A DNA stretch of 64,000 nucleotides from Taxillus chinensis (taxonomy: Eukaryota > Streptophyta > Magnoliopsida > Santalales > Loranthaceae): positions 48,501,321 through 48,565,320 of the forward strand of contig CM042090.1 of the NCBI GenBank assembly GCA_023512835.1, read 5' to 3'. The translations under genes and the position numbers were made by a program. Position 1 is the first letter of the stretch, and the number at the start of each line of letters is the position of its first letter. Positions 21,531 through 31,970 of the stretch are shown piece after piece. The notes under the pieces are model-generated. The model worked only from the letters and a program-made list of their open reading frames with translations, had not been told where the DNA came from and ran no database searches.

Positions 21531-22292
21531 TGTCAGTGATTGCTTACTCCATATCAATTTAGTACAAGAATCCTTATTCCGTGTCAGCGCTTCCTTATTC
21601 CGTATGAATGAGAAGGTCGGAGTGCTTACTCCACATCAGCGGTTTCTTACTCCACAAGAGTTCCTTACTCTGCGTGAGTTAAAGGATTGGATGGCTTACT
21701 CCATATAAGCACATCCTTACTCCACATGAGTAACAGGTTCAGATTTCTTACTCCGCATCTAGTTTCCTTACTCCGTGCGAATAAAGACTCGGGTCCTTAT
21801 TCTGCACAAGTCGTTCCTTACTCCGCATATATGGAAGACTCGGATTTCTTACTTCGTGTCTTTTTTTCCTTAGTCCGCTTGAGTGGAAGACTTAGCCTTT
21901 TCCTCCGCGATAACTATGTCTTACTCCGTGTGACTTGTAGACTAGGATTCTTACTCCGTATCTATTTGACTTGGTCCATTTAAGGTGTTAGGCGCAGTTT
22001 CCTTAGTCCGTAGCATTAAGTGTTAAGTCCGCACGAATAATCCTTATTCCGTATAAAGGAGAGACTTGGTTATTTACCAAGTGTTTTAACAACACTCACT
22101 CTTGTTCGGATCAGGATTATGTATCATGTCTTTTCGGATCAGGATTATGTATCATGTCTTTAGCTTTGCTCTCACGAGTGTAGGTCTGGATTAAGATCAT
22201 ATCTTCCGCAACAACTTAAAATAAAACAACCAAAGTCTCAGATCAAATTACATAGGGTTTTATCTACATCATCCAAATTCTGGGTTTGATCT
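21531..22292 (-). repeat. S1 5' LTR, U3-side segment
   Basis: Continues the S1 LTR after S2. It carries a reversed array (ACTCCGTGTC and ACTCCGCAT words, 21531-22060) and ends at 22292, where the minus strand starts TATTAGATCAAACCCAGAAT, a mutated TGTTGG terminus. A 31-base stretch (CTTTTCGGATCAGGATTATG and on) is directly duplicated at about 22101-22160. Confidence 0.85.
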
Positions 22293-22305
22293 AATACTTC
22301 AGTCA

Positions 22306-24250
22306 ACAAATATGTGTTTCATCATCGGCAATCTGCACTCCATCTGGTTGCTTAATATACACTTCTTCTTTCAGCAATCCATTTAAAAAGGTAGACTTCA
22401 CATCCATTTGATAAACCTTGAATTTCTTATGTGCCGCTTATACAAGAAACATTCTGATAGTTTCTAGCCTTGCCATTGGTGCAAAAGTCTCATCGACATC
22501 AATTCCCTCAATCTGAGAGTACCCCTTGCACACCAGTCGTGCCTTGTTCCTGACAATCTTGCCATCTACGTTTAGTTTATTTCTAAACAGCCACTTTGTT
22601 CCGATGACATTCTTGTTCTTTGGTCTAGGAACCAGCTTCCATGTCTTGTTCTTTTCAATTTGGTCCAGCTCCCAACTGGATCCAAGCTTCATCCTCTACT
22701 GCTTCTCCAACTGTTTTTGGCTCTATTTGAGAGAGCAGTGTAGTAGCCCTTGTAAACTTTCTCTTGGTTGTTACACCTGCTTGGGATCACCAAGATTCTA
22801 ATCCTTGTCATGCACACTAGACCATGTCCTCTTGGTCCTTTTAGTTGAATCTTCCCCAGGATTGGACTCTTTCTTTTCTTCTTTATCAGACTTCTCTGAG
22901 TCTATGTCCTCCTTTTTCTCTTCTTTTTCTTGCTCAGACTCGTCTTCCTCCTGAGGTTCTGTTACTTCAAAATCTGGATTCTCATCCTCAGTTACATCTT
23001 TCTTCTAGTTTTCATCCACTTTAACTTCACTTGAAGTTATTACTTTTCCAAGTCTTGGAAGAAAAACTCTATATCCCTTTGTCTGAGATGAGTATCCAAC
23101 AAATGTTCCTTCCTCAGATCTGGCATGAAACTTTCCTTTTCCTTGTTCTTTTATTTTAACAAAACAAGGACTTCCAAAAATCCTAAAGTACTTGGCTGTT
23201 GACTTCTTCCCACACCATAATTCATAGGGTGTGCAGTCTGTTCTTGGTCTTAGCATTACTCTGTTCAGGAGATGTACTACTGTTCTTGTTGCCTCTGTCC
23301 AGAACCTTGCATAAAGATTAGCTTCCAGCAGTAATGTTCTGCTCATCTCAATGACAGCCCTGTTTTTCCTTTCAACAACCTCGTTTTGCTGTGGAGTTCT
23401 TGCTACTGATAGTTGATGCTAAATCCCATGTTTATTCAAATATCTTTCAAAGGCATCATTAGTAAACTCAGTACCTTGATCAGATCTTAAAATCTTAATC
23501 CTTCGACCATAGTCATTCTTAGCCATTCTTCTGTCCTTCTTGAAGCAGTCCAGAGCTTCTGTCTTGTGCTTCAAATACATAATGCAGGTCCTCCTAGAAT
23601 GAAGTACCTTTCACCATTGAGTCCCTTGTTTCTCATAGGTCCACACAGGTCTGTATGCACAATATCTAAAACTGCTTCTGAACTATACTCCTTCACATGG
23701 TAGTGAAATCTTGCTTATTTTCCATGTAAGCATGTTGAGCAGACATGCTCTCTTTCTCTTTTAATATCTGGGTTATCCCTAATAGCCTTGCAATTCACAA
23801 GTTTTCTCATATTCTTCTGATTCAGATGTCCTAGCCTTCTATGCCAGAGTTTATTTTCTTCTACCTTAGTTATATGACAGCTATGGGTCTTGTTTTCATC
23901 AATTATATACAAGTCCCCATCTGTCCTTCTTCCAGTTTCTACTATGTTGCCATTTTCTCTCTTCACTTAACAACCAGTTTTTATGAAGATCACTTCATGA
24001 CCTGCATCACACAGCTGACTGACGGATGCTAGATTATACTTAATCTTTTAACATGTAGAACATCCTTCAGTTTATTCTTTCCCCATTTGGTTGATCCTAG
24101 CCCCTTGGTCTTTAGTGAGCTATCGTTGCCAAATCTTACTTTGCCAGATTTGTCTTTGTTCACATCTGACAGTTTCTTTAGGTCACCAGTCATGTGACCC
24201 AAGTAGCCATTATCAAGGATCAACTGTCTGTCCTTGATGTCTGCTTTCAA
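22306..24250 (-). pseudogene. pol: C4 pol: protease, integrase, start of RT (broken)
   Basis: Protease near 24190-24230 reads LDNGYLGHMTG, so the usual DSG is DNG. GAG-pre-integrase (LWHRRLGHLNQKNM, then CSTCLHGK) lies at 23715-23900. The integrase core follows about 23700-23345; the second Asp region near 23480 and the NEVVERKN-like Glu region near 23370 are recognisable across stops. The integrase C-terminal region (FVGYSSQTKGYRVF) is at 23005-23346. RT begins at 22692 ([20 protein letters not shown]) and stops at about 22306, before the YVDD motif, because S1 interrupts it. Frame changes and stops are numerous. Confidence 0.85.
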
Positions 24251-26618
24251 TGCAATCTCAGCAAAGTGAGCAACCTCCTTCCCCTTAGCTATGTAGACTT
24301 GCTTGACTTTAGGCTTGAGGCACTCTTTCTTTTTAGCTTTAGACTTGAAACACTCCCCCTGAGGCTTAGGTTTCATAGTTTTCTAAGATGCTTTAACTTC
24401 CTTCTTCTTTTGAACTTTCATAGTTTTCTTTATCTTATTCCGCTCAGGAATAAGTACTCTTCTCGTACTGTGTCGTTCACTGCCACACTTATCATAAACC
24501 TCCAAGTCTACAAGTACAACAAACTTGTTGCTTGTGGTAATGGTCTTTGGCTTCCACCAGCATGAAGCTTCGTCATGTCCTTGTTTCTGACAGTAGGTGC
24601 AGAAACTTCTTACTGGTTGCTTTTTTCTTTCCGTTTTGTACAAGTTTCTTCTTGATGTCAGCATCATAGTTCTGGAAGCTTGTACTGGATACCTCCACCA
24701 ACAGTGTCTGGCCATGTGACCCCACACTACACAATAGTAGCAGTGAGCCTGAAAGCTGGCATTGCTCAACTTCTGAACAACTGGGATCTTCTTCAACACA
24801 GGCTAGGCCTTGATGGTTGGTTTCATAGGTTTACCTTCTTTCTTGAGGGGCACCCGCACATTTGTGGAAATGACGTATGCATTAGATTTCTTTACATTCT
24901 TGGAATGCTCAGATTTTTGAATGCATTTGATCACTCTTGTAGTCTTGGGCTCCTTCGGGTGACTCTTCATCTTCACATCATTAACTCTCTCCATTCTCTT
25001 GTTAGTCTGAGGCACGATAGTGAGCTTCATAGGATTGTCATGGAAGTTTGAATTGACAACCATTCCCGCCTTTGGTGTTGCCTTGGTTCTCTGAGCTTCT
25101 TATGGAGTGACGCGTGATGTGATCTGAGAACTCCTAGAGGTTGAGGCTTGACTGGCTTTGTCCTTTGAGAGCTTCAGTTGAAGGCCTACTAGTTCTTCTT
25201 CAAGCCGTTGGATTGTGGTGTCTCTGGTGGTTAGTTCTATGGTAATGTCATCACAGATCTTGATTTGCTCCTCTAGCTTGAGCTTTAGACTGACAATTTC
25301 CTCGCAGAACTTCTTGGAGTCCTCCAACACCTTATCCTTCTCACCTCTGATTTCACCAAGCTCTCCCTTGGCTTGCTTCATCTCTCCTTTGAGCTGCTTT
25401 ATCCTGTAACCTCTCTTGCGGATCTCCTTTGTAGCAAGCTCTAGCTCGTCCTCCAGATTAACTTCTTCTTCTGCACTTGCCTCTTCCTCCTTCGAGGCAA
25501 TGCTGCCATTGTCCACCTCTACCTTGGCGGGAAAAGCACAATCTAATAAACATTCCTCTTCATCATCAGATTCAGTAATCCGGCTCATGTAAGTCTTGTG
25601 TGAGCCCTTCTTCTTCTGTGGCGCTGCTGGTCTCTTTGTGGAATTGCTTCTTCGGTATGATGATTTCTTCCACTTTCTATCCTCTTCGTCCGAGGCTTCA
25701 TCATCCGAGTCATTAGCTTTCACTTTGCATTGGGATGCAAAGTGCCCCCGCTTTCCAAATTTAAAACATCTAAGGGAAAGTCCACCTTTCCCTTTTCCTC
25801 CAGCTTACTTTCCTTCTCCATTCCTTCTAAATTTTATAGTGAAGTAGGCCACAACCTCATCTTCACCATCTTCACTATCACTATCCTCTTGTTCTTCTGA
25901 GGACTCAGCTTCCTTCTTAATTTTTAATTTTCTCATAGCCTTGAAGGTTACTTCTTTTGATTCCTTGGCTGTGGGTTGGGATGTTGAAGTCGATGGCTCT
26001 TCATAAGAGTGCAGCTTCATCTCGAATGCAATTAGACTGCACTGCAACTCCTGCAAACTCATCGTTTTCAGGTCTCGACTGCTCTTTAAAACTTCCACCC
26101 TTGGGTAAAACTCACAGAATTTTCTTTACAATTGTAAAGTTCTTTTTGTTTTTGCCATGACTTCTCATGTCATTGACAATCTAAATCAGGCGAACAAAGA
26201 ACTCCTGTATACTCTCTTGTTCCTCCATTTTGAGAGATTCGAATATCTAAGTATACAATTGCAGCCTGGTTTCCTTTAATCTGCCATATCCTTGATAGAC
26301 ACTTTTTAGTCTATCCTATAAATCCTTTACAACCCTGCAGTCCATAACCTTTGCATATTCAGAGTCTGTGAGTGCAGATGTAATAACACTCAAAGCTCTG
26401 CCGTTCAACTCATAGGTTCATCTTTCAGCTTCTGTGGGTTCTCTGTCGTCGGCTAATTCTATATATCCATCTCTTATTACCCCTTCAACGTCCATACCCA
26501 TGGACATAAATATCGTCTCCATTCTAGCTCTCCACATCTTATAATTTGTGCCATCAAAAATAGGCACCCTCTTTACGTAGTTAGAGCTGGTACTCGGTCC
26601 GCTGATTGGAATCTCCAT
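24251..26618 (-). pseudogene. gag: C4 gag (broken), three CCHC-type knuckles and a coiled coil
   Basis: Starts at 26618 (MEIPISGPSTSSNYVKRVPI), about 105 bases after the PBS. A capsid-like region (FDGTNYKMWRARMETIFMSM) leads to a stretch with several stops. A first knuckle near 25729-25773 reads CFKFGKRGHFASQC (second Cys replaced by Phe). A 200-residue charged segment with a coiled coil follows (25723-25100, heptads from about 25480). Two more knuckles come afterwards: CYYCVVWGHMARHC near 24690-24745 and CTYCQKQGHDEASC near 24558-24602. Knuckles on both sides of a coiled coil are unusual for Copia Gag. Several frame breaks. Confidence 0.8.
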
Positions 26619-26724
26619 TTATAATATACCAACAAGACTCTTGCTTGGTCACTAAGCTGTTAAGCCACAAATCTCAGCAAATCACTTCTCCAAAGAGTGC
26701 TAGATCTGCCCCAATGAGAACTAA

Positions 26725-26736
26725 GCTCTGATACCA
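26725..26736 (-). promoter_or_regulatory. C4 primer-binding site
   Basis: Minus strand reads TGGTATCAGAGC exactly, two bases from the LTR end at 26739. Initiator tRNA-Met type. Confidence 0.9.
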
Positions 26737-27461
26737 ATTGATATTCCCAGGTTACAAGCGTGATCTTCTTGGTATGCGTGTGTGTATACAGAGAGGGGGG
26801 TGAATTTGTATACTTTAAAACTATTCCTTTAGTTTTAACGAGTAGGATACTTTAGAGATATTCTTCAGATGTAGTTCTTGTTTGGGTGGTATATTAGTGT
26901 CTCATGCAATATCAGTTAATAGCAGGTATGTGTGAGACGTAAAACATAGAGACACAAAATATACGTGGTTTGATCAATGTGATCTACTCCACAGTGGTGA
27001 GGGTGTACCTAGACCGAGTCCAATCCACTATTCTTTCTTTAATACGGTAGGGTCTAGCCGTTGTTACAATGGATCTCCTCTGTCTTGTTTCAAATGCAAA
27101 CACAAAAACAGGATTGCTCCAGAATTTACTCATTGTAAGAGTCTGTCTAACGCAATCAGCTTTTGCGTATATAACTATTTGCTATGCTCAACCTTCAACC
27201 ACTCCTTGTCGAACTCACGATCTATTCACTGAATGTATGAGGAAGAAAGACAGATTAACTCACTGTTATCTCCTCTTCCATCTTCCTCTCTCTCTGTATA
27301 TTGTATGAACTACTCTGCGTCGCCTTTTGTATATCTGCAGATACGTTTCTTGTCTGCTCAAAATATTATTGGCGCTATATTTAAGTTAGGCACATTCCTT
27401 GCTTTTATAGGTCGGCCAAAGTCAGAAACCCTTCTACTATGGTTAAGCATGTTTATCCCTT

Positions 27462-28984
27462 TGATAACGTGCATTTATGCCGTTATCCTAGACCTTATAT
27501 AGGGTGTTTTAGCGTATGTTTTGTACCTATTTGCATGATATTTTCCACATATTTGCTCTAACCCCTAGGAAGACCATGTTTGGTGTATAGTGGTACTTTT
27601 TGAGTGTTTTTGGCAGGTTTTGGAGCAACCTTTTCCCACACACTTTGGCTAGATCACTCCATACACTCAAGATCGAGGAAGCTATAGGAAGAACATGGAA
27701 ACAAAATGAAGGCAAAATCAAGGTGCACGTGAAAAGGCTTTCTCACGTGCATTCTCACGTGCAAGGATTTTATTGCATGGATGCCTTCTACAACTCAAGA
27801 GGAAGCTTTGGAGCAAATTTGAGTCGAATTGGAGCTGCACGTGAAAAGGGTCTTCTCACGTTCATTCTCGTGCAGGCATTTTTTGAGCTCCAAATGATGT
27901 GTTTTGTTGATTTAATCATTTTCCTCTAAAGAACTGGGGTCAAATTTGGTGTAGTTTGAGTTTTATTGCGCCTAGAACGTCGAATAGTGTCACTTACCAA
28001 AACGACGTCGTTTTGGCTACGACCACATTTATAATTAGGGCACACCTTTTGTAACCGTAATTTGGCCCACTAAATCCTATAAATAGGGGTCTTTGGAGGC
28101 ATTGTAGATTATCTTGAGTGGGAGAATCTGATCTGATTTCTGAAAAGAACTGTAGCCGTTGCTAAAAGATCGGATTGTCCTTGGCAATGAGTGATTTTGG
28201 GCAGCAGACGCCGGAGTCTTTGGAGGCTGGAGTCCTAGTTCATCTTGGGGTCTTCCTTTATTGTCCTAGTACTGTAATCATGTTCTTTCTTGTAATTGTT
28301 ATTGCTTTTGTCATGATTATCGAGTAGTTTTATTAGTCTAGGGGAGCAATGTAGCCCCCAATAAATTGTATTCAGTTGGGTTATGGTTGTTCAATAACAT
28401 AGAATTCAGTTCTTGTTTAATTCACTTGCTTGATTGGAAATGCCTAGTTTATGCATAATTAGGTAATCTTAGCCCTTGTCTAGGGTGGAACACTAGTGAC
28501 TTAGATTTAATATTGTATGATGGACCAAGTCTGCAACTATTAGATTGGTTATCTACCTTGATCACTTTTATTCACATGGACCAAATGGGATAAAAGCCTT
28601 AAATCTATCTTAGCATGGACCAAATGTAAGATAGGTAGGAGATAATCAACATGAACATGAACTAGAACATAAATCAAGAACAAGAGCCATAACCAGACTA
28701 TTACAATCGATTGGGTGGTAAACATTGTGACCTTAGATCCTTAATCACTGAAATTTCTATACCAATAGCTTGCCAACATTCGGATTTAATCATTTTTCGT
28801 TTAAACTATTTGTACAACAAAAATCAATTGTCCAGACATAAAATCAACTTGATAGCTTAGTGCTTGCTGCTTAAAAGCATTAGCTACCTCCCTGTGGGTT
28901 CAATAACCGGAGTCTTAGTACTCCATTTTATTACTTGACCAGTGCACTTGCTGCAAAACCTATAGACACAATTTATACGGATCA
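27462..28984 (+). mobile_element. Athila-like solo LTR inside the C4 LTR
   Basis: 1523 bases, starting TGATAACGTGCATTTATGCC and ending ACGGATCA, flanked by CCCTT at 27457-27461 and 28985-28989. No internal region, so it is a solo LTR. It aligns along its length with 46263-47777 (shared start, GGGAGCAATGTAGCCCCC near 28343, GTGGGTTC near 28900). The GTGGGTTC...TTACTTG...TGCACTTGC tail resembles Athila/Tat-type LTR ends (inference). A perfect 20-base palindrome CCAAAACGACGTCGTTTTGG lies at 27997-28016 and a TATA box TATAAATA at 28078-28085. Confidence 0.88.
27720..27960 (+). repeat. hairpin module, copy in solo LTR 27462-28984
   Basis: TGCACGTGAA at 27724 and 27836, paired with CTCACGTGCA at 27742 and 27754. 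Followed by a GCATTTTTTGAGC...TTTTCCTCTAAAGAAC segment like those after the modules at 30600 and 40070. Confidence 0.6.
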
Positions 28985-29400
28985 CCCTTCGATCTTCATC
29001 GTTGAAACATGTTAAACCACCCTAGGATGACGTCCACGTGTTTTCCAATACTTGGCATACTTAAAACCATTATCTGGGTAATGACTTACTAAAACGATGA
29101 ACCTCAACGCATTTTGCTTCTTTGTAGCACACTCCGTTCCTTTGCCTAGCCATAGCCTCGAAGATATTGCCTCGTAGTATTTCTGCAAGTCTACGAGTCT
29201 TCGAACCAAGGGCATTTATCTTCCAATTCTTCTGCTCTCTGGCTTCGAAGCTAGATCAGAACCAGTGCTTCACTGACATCTCATTCTATGAGCCTTTGAG
29301 CTCTATGAGTCTTCGAGTAAGTCAGTAATAGCTGCATTCTACCTTGGCTGATTAGCTGTTCATAGGTCTTCGTAGCAGGTCCATCTACGATCCTGCATGC

Positions 29401-31566
29401 TGTCACGCCCCAATTTCCTTACACCTGGAAACGGTTAGTGACTGCCCATGCCCGCACCCGAAGGGTCAAGGGGTTGGTGCAAGCACCTAGGCTGGACTTA
29501 TACAACGGGTGCTACTCAAGTCCATTACAACTCAAATGGGGAAAAGCTCCCACTAAACCCACAATACCAAATTCAGTTTACAAAATAGCTCAAACCAAAA
29601 CAGAAAGCCATAGATACATTAACAATCAAATAAGGAGGGTCCCATAGCCTCTATGGCCAATCACCTCAGCTCTGTCACCTACCGCCAGCTAGACCCTGCA
29701 AAGTGAACAATTCAAAGGAGGGGTGAGCAAACCACAGCTCAGTAGGGATCAAGTCTCCCCGGGCCCATCCCACACTACTGGAATGCATGTTTAGTGAATA
29801 CTTGTGCTAGTGTAGTGAACTAGTTGAAACCACACACAAAAACCATCAAACACATCCCATATTCAAAGAGGGGGTTCCAGTGATATAACTGTTCCATACT
29901 CAAGGTTCCAGTCTAGTGATTGTCCCGTATCCAAGGCTCCAGTCCAATGACTGTCCTGTAATCAGAAGGGTTCCAGCTTGGCAGCTGTCCCGTGTATCAA
30001 AGGCTCCAGCTCAACAGCTGTCCCGTAGCATACAACATTTACCACTCAAACAAAACTCATTGAAATGCAACCACATAACTTAGCACAAGGTGCCCAGCAG
30101 GCATAATTTATTTCAATACAAGATGCTCAACAGGCATAATACAACTCAGCACGTATTAATATGATTTACAATGCACTCAGTTCATGTAGTGCAACCACAA
30201 TCTCAAGAACATTCACAAGATACGCCTCTCTTTTCCTATATCAGTGTTCCTTAACCGTTCTGGTAAGTTTTTAGGTAAATTAACTCCGAGACTTCATGCC
30301 AATTACATTATTTTCCACTCAAGAACCTTCTGGCTAAATAGGGAAGCCAGAGGAGGCAAAATAAGGGGGTGCACGTCATATGGGTCATATGACGTGTAGG
30401 GGGATGTTTGGCTCCCTGCCCTCTACACAACTCCAGGAACGTTGGGGTAAAATTTCAAACCAATTGGGCTTGCACGTGAAATGGGCTTTTCACGTGCACA
30501 AGGGTTTTTTGGCTCCCTACTTTCTACACCTTTTAGGGAAGCCTGGGGTAAAATTTCAAACCAAATGGGCATGCACGTGAAATGGGCTTTTCACGTGCAA
30601 TATGGCGTGCAGCCATATTTTGCACAGAGACCTTTGTTTTATTGTTTTACTCACTTTTCTCTAAAGGACCTCTCTCAAATTATATTTAGATTGTGAGTTA
30701 TTAGACTCGAAAGTTAGGGTACATAGCCTGGTTTCAACTCCAGCTATGTCCATCATATCAACCTACCCATCCAGACCATCCCAGATTATTTTATTCACTT
30801 TTAACTATCCAGATATACTGGAAACCTCACAATAAATCATCATATTAGTTTATGTGGGGGCATAAACTCAACATCAACATGAATAGGACCATAGTAGATC
30901 CGTACCCAGCAAACTCAGTAATCGCAACAAAAGGGTATAAACCCAAAATTTTTAGAAGGCATAAATATGAACACGTATTCCCTACCTCAAAATCAGAGAA
31001 TACAACTGGTCGTTGTATTCTAGCAATCACGTCTCTGGGCTCTCGTCCACTGCAGGAATCCTTGGATCGCCGGCCTTGGATCATCCTCGCCGTCTCAGGC
31101 CGTCTCCCTCTTTCCGGCAGTCTCCCTCTCTGGCCGTGTCTCTCTTTCTCTCTCTCTCAAGGGGTGACGGCTACTAGGGTTTTGGAATGAGATCCCCAAA
31201 GTTTGAACCCTTTTTCCTTTATATATTTTCCCACATAATCAAAACGACGTAGTTTTGATTAATTTAAAGCCCAGCATCTATAAGCCCAAAGGCCAAGGTT
31301 TTCTAGTCCACTTCATTAAGCTCTATAGCCCAACAATTAAGCCCAAATCATATTTTAAATGAAACTCTCAAATATATTAATTTAGGATATTTTAATTTAT
31401 GTGAAATTCCCAAAATACCCCTTAGGGCCTCGAACTCCGAATCGAGCCCAAGCATAGTCAAAATTCTCCATTTGACGAGCACATCACTGTGCTAATGTTC
31501 ATTCTCTAAAACAAGGCCTCTTACTCAAGGCTAACTCCAAGAACCCCTCAAATACGGTTCCTTACA
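29401..31566 (-). mobile_element. Ty3-like solo LTR inside the C4 LTR
   Basis: 2166 bases. The minus strand starts TGTAAGGAACCGTATTTGAG at 31566 and ends GGGGCGTGACA at 29401. A perfect duplication CATGC flanks it (29396-29400 and 31567-31571) and there is no interior, so it is a solo LTR. It is the most complete copy of the family represented by fragments at 1-1565, 37585-37893 and 37894-38447. On the minus strand a palindrome (arms AATCAAAAC/GTTTTGATT, 31237-31260) precedes a TATA box TATATAAA (31218-31225), then a CT/GA-rich leader. Confidence 0.9.
30361..30670 (+). repeat. hairpin module, three hairpins ~101 bases apart, reversed relative to its LTR
   Basis: Hairpin 1: CACGTCATATG (30372-30382) and CATATGACGTG (30386-30396). 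Hairpin 2: TGCACGTGAAA (30471-30481) and TTTCACGTGCA (30488-30498). Hairpin 3: TGCACGTGAA (30572) and TTCACGTGCA (30590). A fourth imperfect one spans 30597-30625 (TGCAATATGGC / GCCATATTTTGCA). Flanking sequence matches, in plus orientation, the modules in T7 and the Athila-like solo LTRs, although this LTR points to the minus strand. Confidence 0.75.
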
Positions 31567-31970
31567 CATGCTGTGGCTCTACGAGTCTTTGCTTCGAGTC
31601 TATGAGATGTGGCACTTTACCTGTCTGCTCCTTGGATCTATGAAACTACGACCCTACGACCTTCGAGTCACCTAGTCTACGACCTTGTGTTCCTGCAGTG
31701 GTCTGTTGATCTTCAACTCTCCATCTTCGAGTCTTTGACTCTGCACTTCTCTGAGTCATCAGATCTTCGACCTGGGAGTCTTCGAGTCTCCAAGTCTTCG
31801 ACCCTGATCTCCGACTGTGTCAGTACATAGTAGATTCCCTCTATGAGTTCACTCTAAGATATCACTCTACAAAGTTATCCAACCCTGTACTGAGCTTCGA
31901 CCCAGCGCCAACTCACAACGATATGTTGACAACAATGACAACCAAAAGGTTCACGGGAACAATAGTAACC

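Larger units (their letters stand above)
2153..22292 (-). mobile_element. S1: SIRE-like Copia element, truncated, interrupted by S2
   Basis: Minus-strand element. Its 5' LTR occupies 8073-8764 plus 21531-22292, split by S2 (8765-21525). The interior runs from the PBS at 8059-8070 through gag and pol to 2153, where similarity to the post-pol region of S2 (around 15860-15910) stops. The second ORF and the 3' LTR are missing, except perhaps for the piece at 1566-1748. The right edge at 22292 lies inside the pol of another Copia element (C4), so S1 inserted into C4. Family assignment rests on the shared LTR termini, gag start and pol sequence with S2 and S3. Confidence 0.85.
22293..31934 (-). mobile_element. 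C4: Copia element of a second family, 3' part missing
   Basis: Minus-strand element. The 5' LTR starts TGTTGTCAACATATCG at 31934 and ends ATATCA at 26739, interrupted by two solo LTRs. The PBS at 26725-26736 matches initiator tRNA-Met. Gag and pol run left until RT is cut at 22293 by S1. The right edge abuts S5 pol sequence, so C4 inserted into S5. Its Gag has several zinc knuckles and a long coiled coil, which places it near the SIRE-type Copia lineages, but its LTR is unrelated to those of S1-S5. Confidence 0.85.
26739..31934 (-). repeat. C4 5' LTR in three pieces
   Basis: The LTR is made of 26739-27461, 28990-29400 and 31572-31934, together about 1.5 kb once the two solo LTRs and their duplications are removed. 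Ends are TG...CA. The two right-hand pieces carry a loose array of CTTCGAGTC/CTACGAGTC words (at least ten copies), the likely U3 repeat of this family. Confidence 0.8.
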
